DNA of 64,000 bases from Enoplolaimus lenunculus (Eukaryota > Nematoda > Enoplea > Enoplida > Thoracostomopsidae). Shown here in pieces: positions 39,281 through 50,341 of the stretch (positions within the stretch are counted from its first letter, which is position 1; each line of letters starts with the position of its first letter). The stretch spans positions 110,399 to 174,398 of the forward strand of contig JASANG010002057.1 in the NCBI GenBank assembly GCA_030248215.1. The letters run 5' to 3'. Below the pieces are notes generated by a model. The model did no database searches and was not told the origin of the DNA. It saw nothing but the letters and a program-made list of their open reading frames with translations. A program made the position numbers and the translations under genes.

Positions 39281-39620
39281 AGGTATGGTCGAAGGTGGGA
39301 TATTGAGATTTCGGGATATAGTCGAATTTGGGATTTCAGGATTTTGGGATTTCGGGATATGGTCGAAAGTGAGATTTTGGGATTTCGGAATATGGGCGAC
39401 GGTGGGATTCTGGGATTTTGGGATTCCCGGGTATGGTCGAAGGTGGGATTTTGGGATTTCGGGATATGGTCGAAGGTGGGATTTTGGGATTTCCGGTTAT
39501 GGTTGAATGTTGGATTTGGAGATTTTGAGATTTCAGGATATAGTCGATGGTTGTATTTTGGAATTCCGGGATCTATGGTCGACGGTGGGATTTTGGGATT
39601 TCGGAATGTGATCGAAGGTG
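39281..39620 (+). repeat. 33-bp minisatellite
   Basis: About ten copies of a 33-bp unit of the kind ATGGTCGAAGGTGGGATTTT plus GGGATTTCGGGAT. Because 33 is a multiple of three, it stays open as an 11-residue repeat peptide, which explains a false reading frame of 140 codons. Related words recur at 40,460-40,500. Confidence 0.9.
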
Positions 39621-39621
39621 G

Positions 39622-39765
39622 GGTGCTCCCTAAAGCCTAGGCCTAAACCTAAGCCCAAGCCTAAGCCTATGGTTTAGCCCATGGGTCATTTAAAATCTAA
39701 TCTATGCTTAAACCAAAACCTGCTCCAAAAAGCCTAAGCCTAAACGTAAACCGGCCCATATTACT
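39622..39765. repeat. TTAGGC telomere-like repeats, left copy of a duplicated flank
   Basis: CCTAGGCCTAAACCTAAGCC and AAGCCTAAGCCTATGG lie beside GGGGTGCTCCCTAAAGCC. The same combination recurs near 40,487, about 870 bp away. Confidence 0.75.
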
Positions 39766-39854
39766 ATAAAGGCGGTCCCAATTGCCCGGGACACAAATAT
39801 ACCCGGAGTGCACACTTATGCGCTCCTGTTTACATATGCACAGGCAGGTATAAT

Positions 39855-39967
39855 TTCGTAGGTATATATAATATATACACATATATATACATACATATAT
39901 ATTATATATGCATATATGTGTATATATGTATATATAATATATATAAATATATATACACATATATATC
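39855..39967. repeat. TATA/CATA microsatellite
   Basis: About 110 bp of almost pure alternating T and A with CATA interruptions, inside the transposon described above. Confidence 0.95.
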
Positions 39968-40322
39968 TGTCCCAACTGTCCCATGTGTCCAATCTGTCCG
40001 AACTTTCCCATCTGTCCCGCAGTCCCAACTGTCCCATCTGACCTATCTGTCCTAACTGTCCCGCTGTCCAATCTGTCCAATATGTCCCATCTGTCCCATC
40101 TGTCGCAACTGTCTCAAATCTGTGCCATCTGTCCCGCTGTCCCATCTGGCCCAATTGTCCCATCTATCCCATCTGTTCAACTGTCCCATCTGTCCCGCTG
40201 TCCCATCTGGCCCAATTGTCCCACCTGTCCCCGCTGTGCAATCTGTCCCATCTGTCCAACCTGTCCCATCTGTCCCAAGTGTCCAATCTGTCCCAACTGT
40301 CGCATCTGTCCCGCTGTCTCAA
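39968..40322. repeat. CTGTCCCAT array (9-10-bp unit)
   Basis: About 355 bp of 9-10-bp variants such as CTGTCCCAT, CTGTCCAAT and CTGTCCCGC, with a longer 61-bp period visible at 40,130 and 40,191. It fills the interior of the TA-flanked element. Confidence 0.93.
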
Positions 40323-40329
40323 TTATATT

Positions 40330-40415
40330 TTTGGAACGTACTCCTGGTATATTGCTGTCCCGGGAAAATGGGACGAGTACTCCTGGTACATTTCTGTCCC
40401 GGGAAAATGGGACGG
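40330..40415. repeat. 38-bp tandem duplication of the element's right end
   Basis: GTACTCCTGGTA and CTGTCCCGGGAAAATGGGAC occur twice in tandem. Both copies are inverted relative to 39,776-39,812, so the right terminal repeat of the transposon has been duplicated. Confidence 0.8.
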
Positions 40416-40435
40416 CCTTTAAAATAACATTGGCC

Positions 40436-40665
40436 CCCAAACCTAAGCCAAGCGTATTGGGATTGGGATTTCGGGATATGGTCGAAGCTGGGATGCTCCT
40501 AAAGCCTAAGTTTAAAACCTAAACTAAGCCCAAGCCTAGCTAAGCCTAAGATTTAGCCCATACGCCTAATTCTCATCTAAGCCTGAGGCGGAACCTTGCC
40601 TAATCCTAAGCCTAAGATTGAACCTTGCTAATTCTTAGACCTAATCTTGAGCCAAGGATTTTAAA
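40436..40665. repeat. TTAGGC telomere-like repeats, right copy of a duplicated flank
   Basis: CTCCTAAAGCCTAAG, CTAGCTAAGCCTAAG and CTAATCCTAAGCCTAAG follow GGGATTTCGGGATATGG, the same order as on the left of the transposon. Confidence 0.75.
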
Positions 40666-40706
40666 GCTTAAAACTAAACCAGAGAAATTGCTTGCAATGA
40701 ATTCTT

Positions 40707-41183
40707 TTGAAATCACAAAATCCCACCACAAACAAGAGCTATCATTTTTTTAGCTGGGATGGTGGGATTTTGGACGGCAGTCCAGTATACATGGGCCCAT
40801 GTTACACAGCTCGAGGGAAGGGATACATTCGAGAGAACCTCTATTGCAGTGGCGTAAACGAGACGGAGACAAACCAAATCATATCAATTTCAGGTGGCCA
40901 ACACCAGTATTTAATAGCCGTTAGTGATCTTCTAGACCGAATACCCAGAACAATTAGAGGCAGCTGCGAAATAAATAACGATTTTAGAATTGTGTGTTTT
41001 AACCTCATGACAATCACCTTGTGGGTAATGGTACCTCGTTTACAGCAACAAATAGAAAAATTAATTACGGATAACCAGATTACGGCAAGAATTGCCCGTT
41101 ATTCGGATATAAAAAATATCCGATGCCTTTCACTACTATTCGCATGTGTCCGTCGTAACAGTCGTGCGATATTCACTTCTTGA
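40707..41183 (+). other. Long open frame beside the satellite block (unrecognised)
   Basis: An open stretch of 158 codons without an ATG at its start. It includes GVNETETNQIISISGGQHQY and NDFRIVCFNLMTITLWVMVP. I recognise no family, and it has no good splice partners. Its beginning overlaps the minisatellite-related words. It is probably chance, but longer than most open frames here. Confidence 0.15.
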
Positions 41184-41420
41184 AAAGGTTCTGGCAGCTT
41201 CGGAGGTGAAGTTCTGCAATTTTACAAAATTTGTTTGTTTGGTCAGCATTTTACAGATATTTGCGGAAATCAACAAATTAAACATCATTTTGACTGCCAA
41301 ATTTCGCATAACCTGCGGCGTGACAAATGTACTGGATATCTGGCTCCTCTATGTTTCACCTCACGTTACACCCAGCTAACGACCTAAGCCCGCTCGGACT
41401 AAAACCACAGATTGTTATAT

Positions 41421-41426
41421 TTTATT
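41421..41426 (-). terminator. Candidate polyadenylation signal of citrate synthase
   Basis: AATAAA on the minus strand, about 400 nt beyond the stop codon at 41830. It is the first clear copy I found downstream. The distance is long for a nematode 3' UTR, so this is tentative. Confidence 0.3.
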
Positions 41427-41829
41427 TGAACAAAGGTCTAGCATAACACGTAATGCTATGGAGTAACACACTGTAAGATAAAACAACTACACGATAAAAC
41501 TTTAACAAAAACACTTTTCGACATGCTATATCCCAGACTGCGTCTAATAAAATAAATAGTAGTTTTCGGTCAAATGTGGCTATCGGTACTAAAAAGCATC
41601 GCAAATTCTTTGTATTCGACAAGAAACAACAGCGCGATTTTAAGGTATGGATAAGACCTCTTAAAATTTTAAATAAATTATTACTAACAATAAATTGGAC
41701 AAACAAGAACATACACTAGAACATAATAAACGCATTAAAAGTCCGCCAGATTATAAGTATCTTTAAGTTAGAACACAACAACTATACAAAAAAGATTAAG
41801 CTACGAAATTAATAACGATATACATCAAC

Positions 41830-44800
41830 CTATCCACCTTTCGCAGATTGCGCGGCAGTAACAAACTGTTTCAAGCCCTGGGTTGACATGCTCTTTGGTC
41901 GTTCCAAAGGTAGACCCAATGCTCGGTCCCAAATGAGTTGCGACATACAACCGAGCGCACGAGAAACACCAAACAACACTGTGTAATAATTCATTTCGGT
42001 CAAGCCATAAAACTAAAATATACTCAATAACACCTGAATTTACATACCTTGCAAATAAAACAAACCACAAACCGCTTAGCAAACTGTGAAATTGGAGCAC
42101 ATCCAACGCAGAATCGGAATACAAACTTAGCTGTAACTCCACATAAAAAGATAGGAACCTTTCTGCGCAATAAAACAACTTTAATATTAAGTGACAACTG
42201 TAGTGACCCGAATAAAAGTGGGGACTGATATTTGTTTGCCTACCCCTTGTTATTAGGTTACGACCTGTTATTTATTTTTATTCACCTCGTGTTAGTTGAA
42301 ACATACAACCTTTCTTTTGGCAGAACTGAATTGATCCAAAGCATTTTTGTGGATTGCCATGCAGGTTAATATCTTTTGGGAATTTAATAATGTATATGCG
42401 GATTTTCTAAGTAGTGTCTGTTACATATCAATTGAGCAGTCTACGGCTGGACTTTATCCACTGACGGATTCTAGTCATGGATACGGAGCCTACTGATTGG
42501 GACTTAAAATACAGACCCCGCCCTTTTATTGCCCCTTATTCGGATCACTACAGAACTTCTAAAAACAGCAAATCAATATTTGGGTTTTCATGAAGAATCA
42601 ACCATAAATGATAAAAACGTTCATATTTGCACGTATGTACAAAGATTACATACTAAAATCTAGGAATAGTTCGGTATCCAGCGTAGTAATGAAACAATGC
42701 TTTCTGGTTACTTTAATCCATATTTCAAAAACACAAAAATTTAACCAAAGAAGAAAATAAAACAGTACCTGAAGTAACACACCGCTATGAGCATCAACGT
42801 TTGGCCAAGGGTTTTTCGCCTTGCCTTGTTCCAACAGGATATCAGGTACTATTTTGTACAAATCGCTGACAAGCTTAAACATTGGATCGTTCGGCAAATG
42901 TTTCAGAGCAAACTTCCTTTGGCATTCGTAGCGCGGATCAGTTTTACGCAATACTGCGTGGCCATATCCAGGAACAACCTAAATCAACAATGGTTGCTGA
43001 TATACTCTGACACAGATTAAAAATGATTGTATAGTTTCAAAGGAAAGTCAAAAGTTCCGCACACAACGTGACAATAGCCCAATTCTATATATTTTTAAGC
43101 ATTCCAGCACTGCATTTACACAAGGTTCTTAATTTCATTGTATAAAAGCGGTTTATAAAATACTGATGATACCTGTCCAGATTTGAGATGATCCCAAACC
43201 CATTTTTTCAACTTTTCCTCTGTGTAGTCTTTGCCAACTTCATTCATAACACTAGTTAAGAAAACTAGTACTTCCTAAAACACAATTAGGACGGAGTTTA
43301 TCTTGTAAGCTGAACTACGGGTTATATTATCCGTATATGCAAGTTATTTTCGTTACTAAATCATAAACAAAAAAGAAGTCAAAATCGTTCTAGTAATTGT
43401 AAGTTGAGTAGTACCATATAGAGTCGTTCTCGAAAATTTTGCTGTGGATCCGGTGGATCTCGAACTCACGAGGTACGGATTACCGGTCCAATGCTCTAAC
43501 AAGTAAGCTACGCAGCCTTACAAACTTTTTACATAAACATCAGCGGTTTCAACGTTTACCTGATTCGCTAGGCCATGAAGAGGACCAGCCAACCCGCACA
43601 ATCCACCAGCAAGTGACAAATATGGATCGCTGAGTGCACTTCCAATTAAATGACAAGCGTGCGCACTAACATTACCACCTTCGTGGTCTCTAAAACAAAC
43701 AATTTCTAGTAAAAAAATATTAGATAATATTTAGCTACAAGTTACATGTGATTAAAGGTTTTGCAGAATGGGCAAATTTATAAGAATTTTCCACACACAC
43801 ACACACACACATTGAATATACTATTCAAGCATGTCTACAGTAAACTAACTGTGGTTTTAATTTTAGCTAACAGCGAAAAATTCGTCAAATAGAAATGCTT
43901 CAACAGCAAACTGGTGCCAAAACACTGAAACCGGTAAACATAAACTTCTGAATGACCTAATCGAAATTGAGTCATTTTTAAAAAAGCAGATTCTTACGAG
44001 TGAATGACCAGATACAATCGCATAAGTTCTGTAAAATTGGGATCGTTGTATCCAAGCATTGATGTGAAATTTGCTGACCAATCCAATTTGGGATCGATTG
44101 CAGATACATTTGTTCCGTCTCGATACGTATTTCGATAAATCATCGCGGCAACTGTCGGTAATTTTGCAAGTAAATCCATTGCATCCTCGTATACATACTG
44201 GAGTATCAAATTACTTTATCAGTTTGTAACACTTGAAACATTTCTTCGAAATTTTCATAAACGTAACTCCCTTTTTAAAATTCTGGAAGCTCATGGCTGC
44301 AGTATAGTGGTATTTATTTGAAAGTCAGAATAAAGTATTTAGTTCCAAACAAATTAAAATTTGAAAAATATCGCCAAGGTTTTAGCAAAATTAACTATAA
44401 TAAAAATGAAAATTAAAACAACCATATAAAGCGATGAAAAACAGTTCAACATAAAAAGACATAACGAACTATCTAACCTCCAACATAAAAAGACATAACG
44501 AACTATCTAACCTCCAACATAAAAAGATATAACGAACTATCTAACCTCCCAATACGTAGCTTTATGAACGCCGTCGGAGTAGGCTTTCTTGAACTTGCTT
44601 TCCGAATTCAAGGCACAGACAGCTGCAGAAAATTGCGCCATTGGATGTAAATGATTCGGAAAATCATTCAACATCGCGACGACATGTCCTGGAACATTGG
44701 CTCGCGCTGCCCATTCTTTACTAACAGCAGAAGTCTATAAAACAGAACGTATATTTGCTAATCCAGCTTAGCTGTATCATGCGTAATTAGCGCTCAAAAT

Positions 44801-46780
44801 GGCTTCAGACGACATCAGTGTGCAAAACAACAGACCGCCATTAGATACATACCGATAAACACCAATTCACAAAAATGCACAGACCTGTTTTTCATTTGGT
44901 ATATTGCCGGTTGTGAGCAACCAAAAGATTCCCTCAGGCAAAGGTTCTTCACCTCCTGGCGCTTTTGGAAGTAACTGCTGACATTCAGGAATAGTGTATC
45001 CACGAAACCGGATACCCTCGGCCGGGTCAAGAACAGATGTTTCACAAACAAGGCTTTTGATTCCACGCATACCACCATATGCCTGTAACAAATATATACC
45101 TAGGGTGACAAGATTGCTTGATTAAAGACTGAAATTTAGAAAGAAAAATGGAAATAGATAGATGTTACTAACAATTTTAGCGCTAACTCGACCACGAGAT
45201 ATGAGAATCGGACGTTAACTTTTTTTACCAGAACCAAATCAACATAGAAAGTTCCAGATAAGCATGGTTTCAAATAACTTTTGCCCTTGAATGTTATCAT
45301 CAAGTTTATTAAAGCGAGTGTAAAATGATTTATAATGCCATGTTGAATTACAAATTAAATGTACATTAGCAATATAATACAGAAACTTGATAAAAGCAAG
45401 AGACACTAACCATATCAACAGTAACGTTCCCTAAAGAGGCATTGCCGTAATCTTTTCGAAAATTCATAACCGTCTTCTGTTCGTCAACTATCCTTTCTGC
45501 TAGTGCCTCTTTCAAGTTCTGAAATGCCAAGTGTTGCAAAGACTACAAACGTGTACCAACTAGTATAACGGTTAATGCATGATACATTATGTTAATGCGT
45601 CGATCACTCAAAACATTTATATTAAAGTTGCCCGATTGCAAAACTTTTAATGTTAGCGGGGTCGGAGTTGAGACTTTGGTCCGATGTCGTCAAATGTACC
45701 AAGCGCGGGTGGGGCCAATGAATATTCTGTAGGAATTCGAGTCAAGAAACATTGCGTTAAAATATGGCCCGGTTGGCAAATCAAGCGTTGGCCCCGGCTC
45801 ACACTCTATCATATAATACTTACAGTACTTTCGGATGCAGTCGACATGTTCATATTGGAGATAATAGGTGCCAATTTCTGAAATAGAAGACAGAGGTATA
45901 TCACGTATTAAACAATATAAAAAACAATATATATTTATCCAAATAACAAAAACAGAAAACACAGAAAAAAAAAACAAAAAAAAAAAACAACTGCAGATAA
46001 GCCAATGTTTGGTCATCACTGAATTAACTGTTATTTTTTACCGGTTTTTCAGCATTTGCTGCTGAATTTTCGACTTCTGATCTCGGTCCCAAACCACCGA
46101 GACTAAAAACCGAGACCTGCCAAATACAGAGAATCCCATCTTTGCAGAGTGCAGATACGTAGGTTAGTTTGGCTCTGCTTCAATTTAGATGGAAAATCCC
46201 GAAAAATGATTTTGGCAAAATTTGGTATATATTCGTGCTCGGTTCGGCCTAGAGATTCTAAAAATAGGTATACAATTATAAATTCGACAAAACTCCACCA
46301 AGAAATTTAGTTTTTTCCAATTTCACGAAAAAAGCTGAAATATAAAGTATTACAAGTCTACCAGCCAAAATGCTCAGTTGAGGGATGGGTGCATGTGGGT
46401 TGGAGCACCTCACAAGGATTCGTCTTAAATGGTTGAATAAAATGTGCAATGATATTATATCGCCAGGTTTTAGTGATGCCTATTTCTTAAAGTTTGAAGA
46501 AAATGTTTTCCGTTTTTGCGCCAAGGTCCCCTTACAAAAATTTAAAAAAATCAAATTGATTTTTGGAACACATAAATCCAGTTGAGCACGAATGTACCAA
46601 AACTTTTTGCAAAAAATGTTCCCTGATTTTCCCTCCAAAATGGATGGAGCGCTGAATCGCTGAATGTTTAAGTTATAACTGACATCTGATATAACTTTAA
46701 ATTCATAGTGTTCGGACGGGATTACTTACTTTGACTCCTCTTGGACTCAGGATGGACCTCATTGCATGAGAAATTGCCAT
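41830..46780 (-). CDS. cts-1: Citrate synthase, mitochondrial; complete, 10 exons
   Basis: It condenses acetyl-CoA and oxaloacetate to citrate, the first step of the TCA cycle, in the mitochondrial matrix. Exons: 46780-46730, 45877-45824, 45518-45411, 45082-44885, 44734-44546, 44197-43998, 43689-43560, 43274-43173, 42978-42769 and 42012-41830. All have GT-AG ends and phases that agree, giving 474 residues; the human enzyme has 466. The N-terminus [17 protein letters not shown] is a plausible mitochondrial presequence. Diagnostic stretches are [76 protein letters not shown] and [15 protein letters not shown]. The catalytic triad is intact: His305 (GPLHGLANQ), His351 (GYGHAVL) and Asp406 (NVDAHSG), spaced as in the pig enzyme (274, 320, 375). 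The gene lies head to head with pantothenate kinase, about 5 kb away. Confidence 0.98.
43443..43517 (-). pseudogene. tRNA-like sequence, degenerate tRNA-Thr (GGT) or SINE head
   Basis: In citrate synthase intron 7, read on the minus strand, 73 nt fit tRNA geometry exactly (7-bp acceptor, 4-bp D arm GCTT/GAGC, anticodon loop CCGGTAA, 5-nt variable loop, T arm GTGAG-TTCGAGA-TCCAC), followed by CA. Box A and box B words are present. The acceptor stem pairs at five of seven positions and the universal U33 is a C, so it is probably not a working tRNA. It may be a tRNA pseudogene or the head of a tRNA-derived SINE. Confidence 0.6.
43792..43811. repeat. (CA)n microsatellite
   Basis: About ten CA units in citrate synthase intron 6. 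Confidence 0.95.
44447..44548 (-). repeat. 34-bp tandem triplication carrying the exon 5 splice donor of citrate synthase
   Basis: Three 34-bp units (44447-44480, 44481-44514, 44515-44548) differ at about one base. Each carries GGAG followed by GTTAGATAG on the minus strand. The unit nearest the exon is the real exon 5 donor at 44546/44545, and identical donors recur 34 and 68 nt downstream. The unit length is not a multiple of three, and an in-frame TAG follows the first donor. The duplication spans the exon-intron boundary. Confidence 0.92.
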
Positions 46781-48261
46781 TTTCGTATATGAACCGTTTT
46801 ATAAATGTACTTAAAAAGCTAAATAGCCCTTTTGCAGCTGAATATTAAGATTTCTACGGTTAAAACACATAAGTATATAGTAATTCGCTTGACCTTCTAA
46901 TGAGAACTCAGTATACATTTACAAAGAGAAATGCCTAATACACCATTTTAAGCCAGTTAAACTGAGCTTTAAACAAAACTGTACACTTGTATCAGAATTA
47001 CACTTCATAAAAATATAGCTATGGTATAAATTTCATATAATGTTAGCCAATCTGGGTTCTGCTTTTTTCAAAAATTACCAAGTAGGCCAAGCAGCTATCT
47101 TTTGTTTAAAATTTCAGAAAACCCGATGAATATTTTACTATTGCATCAATTAATTATCTTTGAAACTTTTATGCTTCAATACCCAGGTTTCCATTTGCCT
47201 TATAATTTGATCACTAAAATTTTATGTTTAATATTTTCACAATCTGTGAATCAGAAAACGTATAGAACAATCGCAGACACCAAAGTGTAAGCGGAGGTGA
47301 AAAATACCGTAGCCGTAGGTGGAGTCGAAGGTAGAGGCGATATTAAGTACTAAAAACGATGTTTAATTTGCTAATTTTAGCCAATATTTGTGAGGTGCTG
47401 TAAAACCTTTATTGCATGTTGACGTTGAATCCACATGGACAAAACGCATTCCGAGCTGCTCCAACGTGAACCCGTTTAGGCGAAATTAGGTTGTAAAAAC
47501 GATGTCTAGTTAACTAATTTTAGCAAATATCTGTGTAGGTGGTGTCAAATCTCTTGTTTGTAAACTTATTGTTTACGACATCTCGGCAATTTTGTCTTGA
47601 AAACTGTACCAAAAGTTAACAACTGTTTGACCAAATATCGTATTCAAAGGCCTTCAATTTGCCATTACGCTGACGGTGTAGCCCACATGTCAGTCTAGGT
47701 AGGAACCCGACTTTAGATCCTTTAATTATTAGCAGCTGGAAAAGCAGACATCCGAACGGGGATCGGACTTTAAGCCATAATTTCCTTGGCAGGCCTGTAT
47801 AACTGCACCACGTAGCCCGCCATTCCAACTGCTTCTACGTTGTTCATGTTCACATATACGCACAAACATTTTTGACATGCTGCAGAATTTACTTTGCTAG
47901 TCATTTTAGCCGAGATAAAAACAGTCGGGACATCTGTCCCTCTTCTCATTAAGCAACTGAGAGGTTACGGGTCGGTTCAATCTCTCTGGCCTAAGATTAC
48001 TTGAGAAAACATTCTGGGTTTTGGTAGGTTCTGGCTCCGGCAATGATCAGTTTGCGACCGTTACCCAAAAACACCTGAGGCGGAACAAGGTAGTTAGTCT
48101 GTTTTGCTTCAGATCATATGTCACGAGAAATAACATGAACCAACACGGAATGTCTTATCTTCATTCAGGTTACAACAGAAAAAGTTTGAGGTATTGTCGA
48201 AGAAATGATGATATAGTGTGTTACACCTTTGTAGTTGAAAGTGCAACAAAAAATTAGCGTG

Positions 48262-48640
48262 CAGGAATTTTCTCACTGAATTTTATAGTCAGTCGATCAT
48301 CAGGGGAGTACGTCTCAGTTTTTAGACAGAAATCTTTGCAATCAAAACATACACTGAAGAGTAAGTAGAAACCGATTTTGTTAAGAAGAGAATACTAGTC
48401 ATTTCAGATGGTCAGGCAACATTGAAAGCTCTACATGGTATTAAAATTAAGTTGGAAATTGTTAATGAATACCGATTAGCAATAAGAGAACTCTCACAAT
48501 TTAAAGAGGTTACTTAGTGTGGGTTCCAGGTCATTTTAATATAGCCAGCAATGAGTTAGCGGATGAACTAAGTAGGCGTGGACTATTGTTGAAGGTTTAT
48601 AGGATCGAAATCGCACTGCCAATTTGTAAGTGGAGGTTCG
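48262..48640 (+). pseudogene. Decayed LINE remnant: RNase H domain (Jockey/R1-like)
   Basis: Segments read AGIFSLNFIVSRSSGEYVSV, then TEIFAIKTYTEE, then ISDGQATLKALHGIKIK, then WVPGHFNIASNELADELSRR. This is the order of the RNase H domain found at the end of Jockey/R1-type non-LTR retrotransposon polyproteins: the SDGQ...LKAL core and the WVPGH...NELADEL block. The frame changes between segments and there are in-frame stops, so it is dead. No reverse transcriptase was found upstream. Confidence 0.75.
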
Positions 48641-49358
48641 GTCAAAAATTACATCATGGAAGATAGGAAATTCATATATAGACGGATAAATCAGAATTGC
48701 TTTAGCTACATTTTCTAACATGCTTAGTTTTGTCTCCTGTACAAAAGTCGCTGTAATATGTTTATATTCGGTTTTACGTAACAGTGTCATGGAGACGGAT
48801 GTCATACGTTTCAGCAATAAAGGTTCTTCAACTCAGGCAGGGGGTAGGAACAATATGATTATTGGGGACGCCAGCCTGTTTAAAAACATGACCGAAACTT
48901 TATTCGTTAGCCAGGTGTCCAATTTCTACAAAAACATGCGTCGTATACAACCTTACATGATAAGGAATACACAGATGGAAGTCAAGTTGTCAATATAAGT
49001 TTAGTTTCAACAAATTTGTCAAACGTATATTTTTTATTTTTAAGTTTATTCATCATAATTTGCCACAAAACCGGAAAAATTCAAGCTCCTGAGTCTCAAC
49101 GCCGAGACAGAAACAGAAGTATGGAATTTTACAGGAATTTCGGCTCGAACAGGAATTCCTGATGCATGACTTGCTTTACTAATGCAATAGAAAGAATTTA
49201 TTTGTTTAACGAAGATTTGTCAACGTGGATCGGACAAGCTTGAAGAACGAGCGTACATAGGAGGAGGAATGACGATATATTCCTTCCCGAAATTTTTGAA
49301 TAAGCAAGAAACATTAGCAGACTGTAGTACAACCTTTTGGATCGTATATAGTTACAGC

Positions 49359-49530
49359 GGGCCCGTAGCCAGAATGGTACACAGGCGGCACAGCCTCCGG
49401 TGCCGGTCCTCCTTGGACAATTTTAGTTCCCTTTTAAATTTTCAACCTTGCTTGTAAGTCACCGAAAACGTTCGTATTCCCCTCTCGAAAAATGTTTAAC
49501 CTTATCTAGCAAGGTGAGCTGGCTACGGGC
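49359..49530 (+). mobile_element. MITE, GCCCGTAGCCAG family
   Basis: It runs from GCGGGCCCGTAGCCAGAATG to AGGTGAGCTGGCTACGGGCA. The terminal inverted repeats of about 13-15 bp (GCCCGTAGCCAG) are best preserved in this copy. It is non-coding, about 170 bp. Confidence 0.75.
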
Positions 49531-49942
49531 ATGGGTTCGCGCAAAAAATGCAGTTCCACTACGACTTATAATATACATATATGTTTTTATGCAATTCGAA
49601 GTATATCGATGCTCACTTGAGTAATTTCAGATTTTTTGTTAAAATATGAATATAGATTGCTTTTGTGCTTAAAAAGTTGGTATGAGCAATGATCAACCCG
49701 TTGTTGCCAAATGCATGGGATTGCGTCAAAGAACGTTTTCGCTTTCGAACCCGCGTAAGCATTTTTTGTAGTTGTACTCATTCATAAGATTTATTGGAAC
49801 AGAACTTTCAGCAAAAATTCCTTGCACATCGTATCTTGCTGAAAAATGTTTAGCAGTCAGCAGTATTTTATAGATACGTATTTTTACAGTGTTTATTCCT
49901 TTTTGACATAAATGTTTCCAGTTTCATCTTAGAAATAACGTG

Positions 49943-50333
49943 CAGGGTGCAACCGGAATTCCGGTTCCGGTTCCGGCATTTTTTCACCTTCCGGTTCCGG
50001 TTCCGGTAAATTTTTACCGGATTTAAAAATTCCGGTATTATAATTTGGCCGTTTTCTTAACTTTGCTAATTTTTAAGAATCTCTTTTGAAAGCCACTTGT
50101 ACTCCGAATATAAGCCATTAATGGTGGATTTCACTTCAGTCGATGATGAAAATCTAAAATACAACAACTAAAATAAATACCTATGTTCGACTAAGGTTAT
50201 TTCACAAATAATATAGCAAAAAATAAGATTAAAATGAAATTTCTGGTGAAATGCATTTTTCACTTTCCGGTTCCGGTTCCGGTAAAATTTTCAAATTCCG
50301 GTTCCGGTAAATTGTGATTCCGGTTGCACCCTG
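49943..50333. mobile_element. hAT-like MITE, CAGGGTGCAACCGG family, with perfect 8-bp duplication
   Basis: ATAACGTG at 49935-49942 and 50334-50341 flanks a 391-bp element. Ends are CAGGGTGCAACCGGAATTCC and GATTCCGGTTGCACCCTG, inverted. Subterminal tracts of GGTTCC repeats lie inside both ends. There is no transposase. The exact duplication indicates a recent insertion. Confidence 0.92.
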
Positions 50334-50341
50334 ATAACGTG

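Larger units (their letters stand above)
39769..40419. mobile_element. TA-flanked non-autonomous transposon with satellite interior
   Basis: The left end AAGGCGGTCCCAATTGCCCG and the right end (reverse complement) AAGGCCGTCCCATTTTCCCG are inverted repeats. The match extends about 47 bp through CCCGGGACA and ACCAGGAGT-like words. TA lies directly outside each end, as in Tc1/mariner-type insertions. The interior is an AT microsatellite followed by a long CTGTCC array, and there is no transposase. Confidence 0.75.
23025..41829. other. Intergenic region of about 19 kb
   Basis: No conserved gene was recognised between the start of the cadherin and the 3' end of citrate synthase. All open frames are short and lack splice-consistent partners. 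The stretch contains telomere-like repeats, MITEs, hairpins and minisatellites, which are listed separately. In 34.6-38.2 kb I see nothing beyond a weak tRNA B-box-like stretch near 37.35 kb and one telomere-like run near 36.85 kb. Confidence 0.6.

Noticed and set aside
39218-39640. 140-codon plus-strand open frame
   Set aside because: It is an 11-residue periodic reading of the 33-bp minisatellite and has no other protein features.
39697-40522. Several open frames of 87-179 codons rich in Cys/Pro or Gly/Gln repeats
   Set aside because: They read through the CTGTCC array and AT microsatellite in different frames; the periodicity comes from the DNA repeat.
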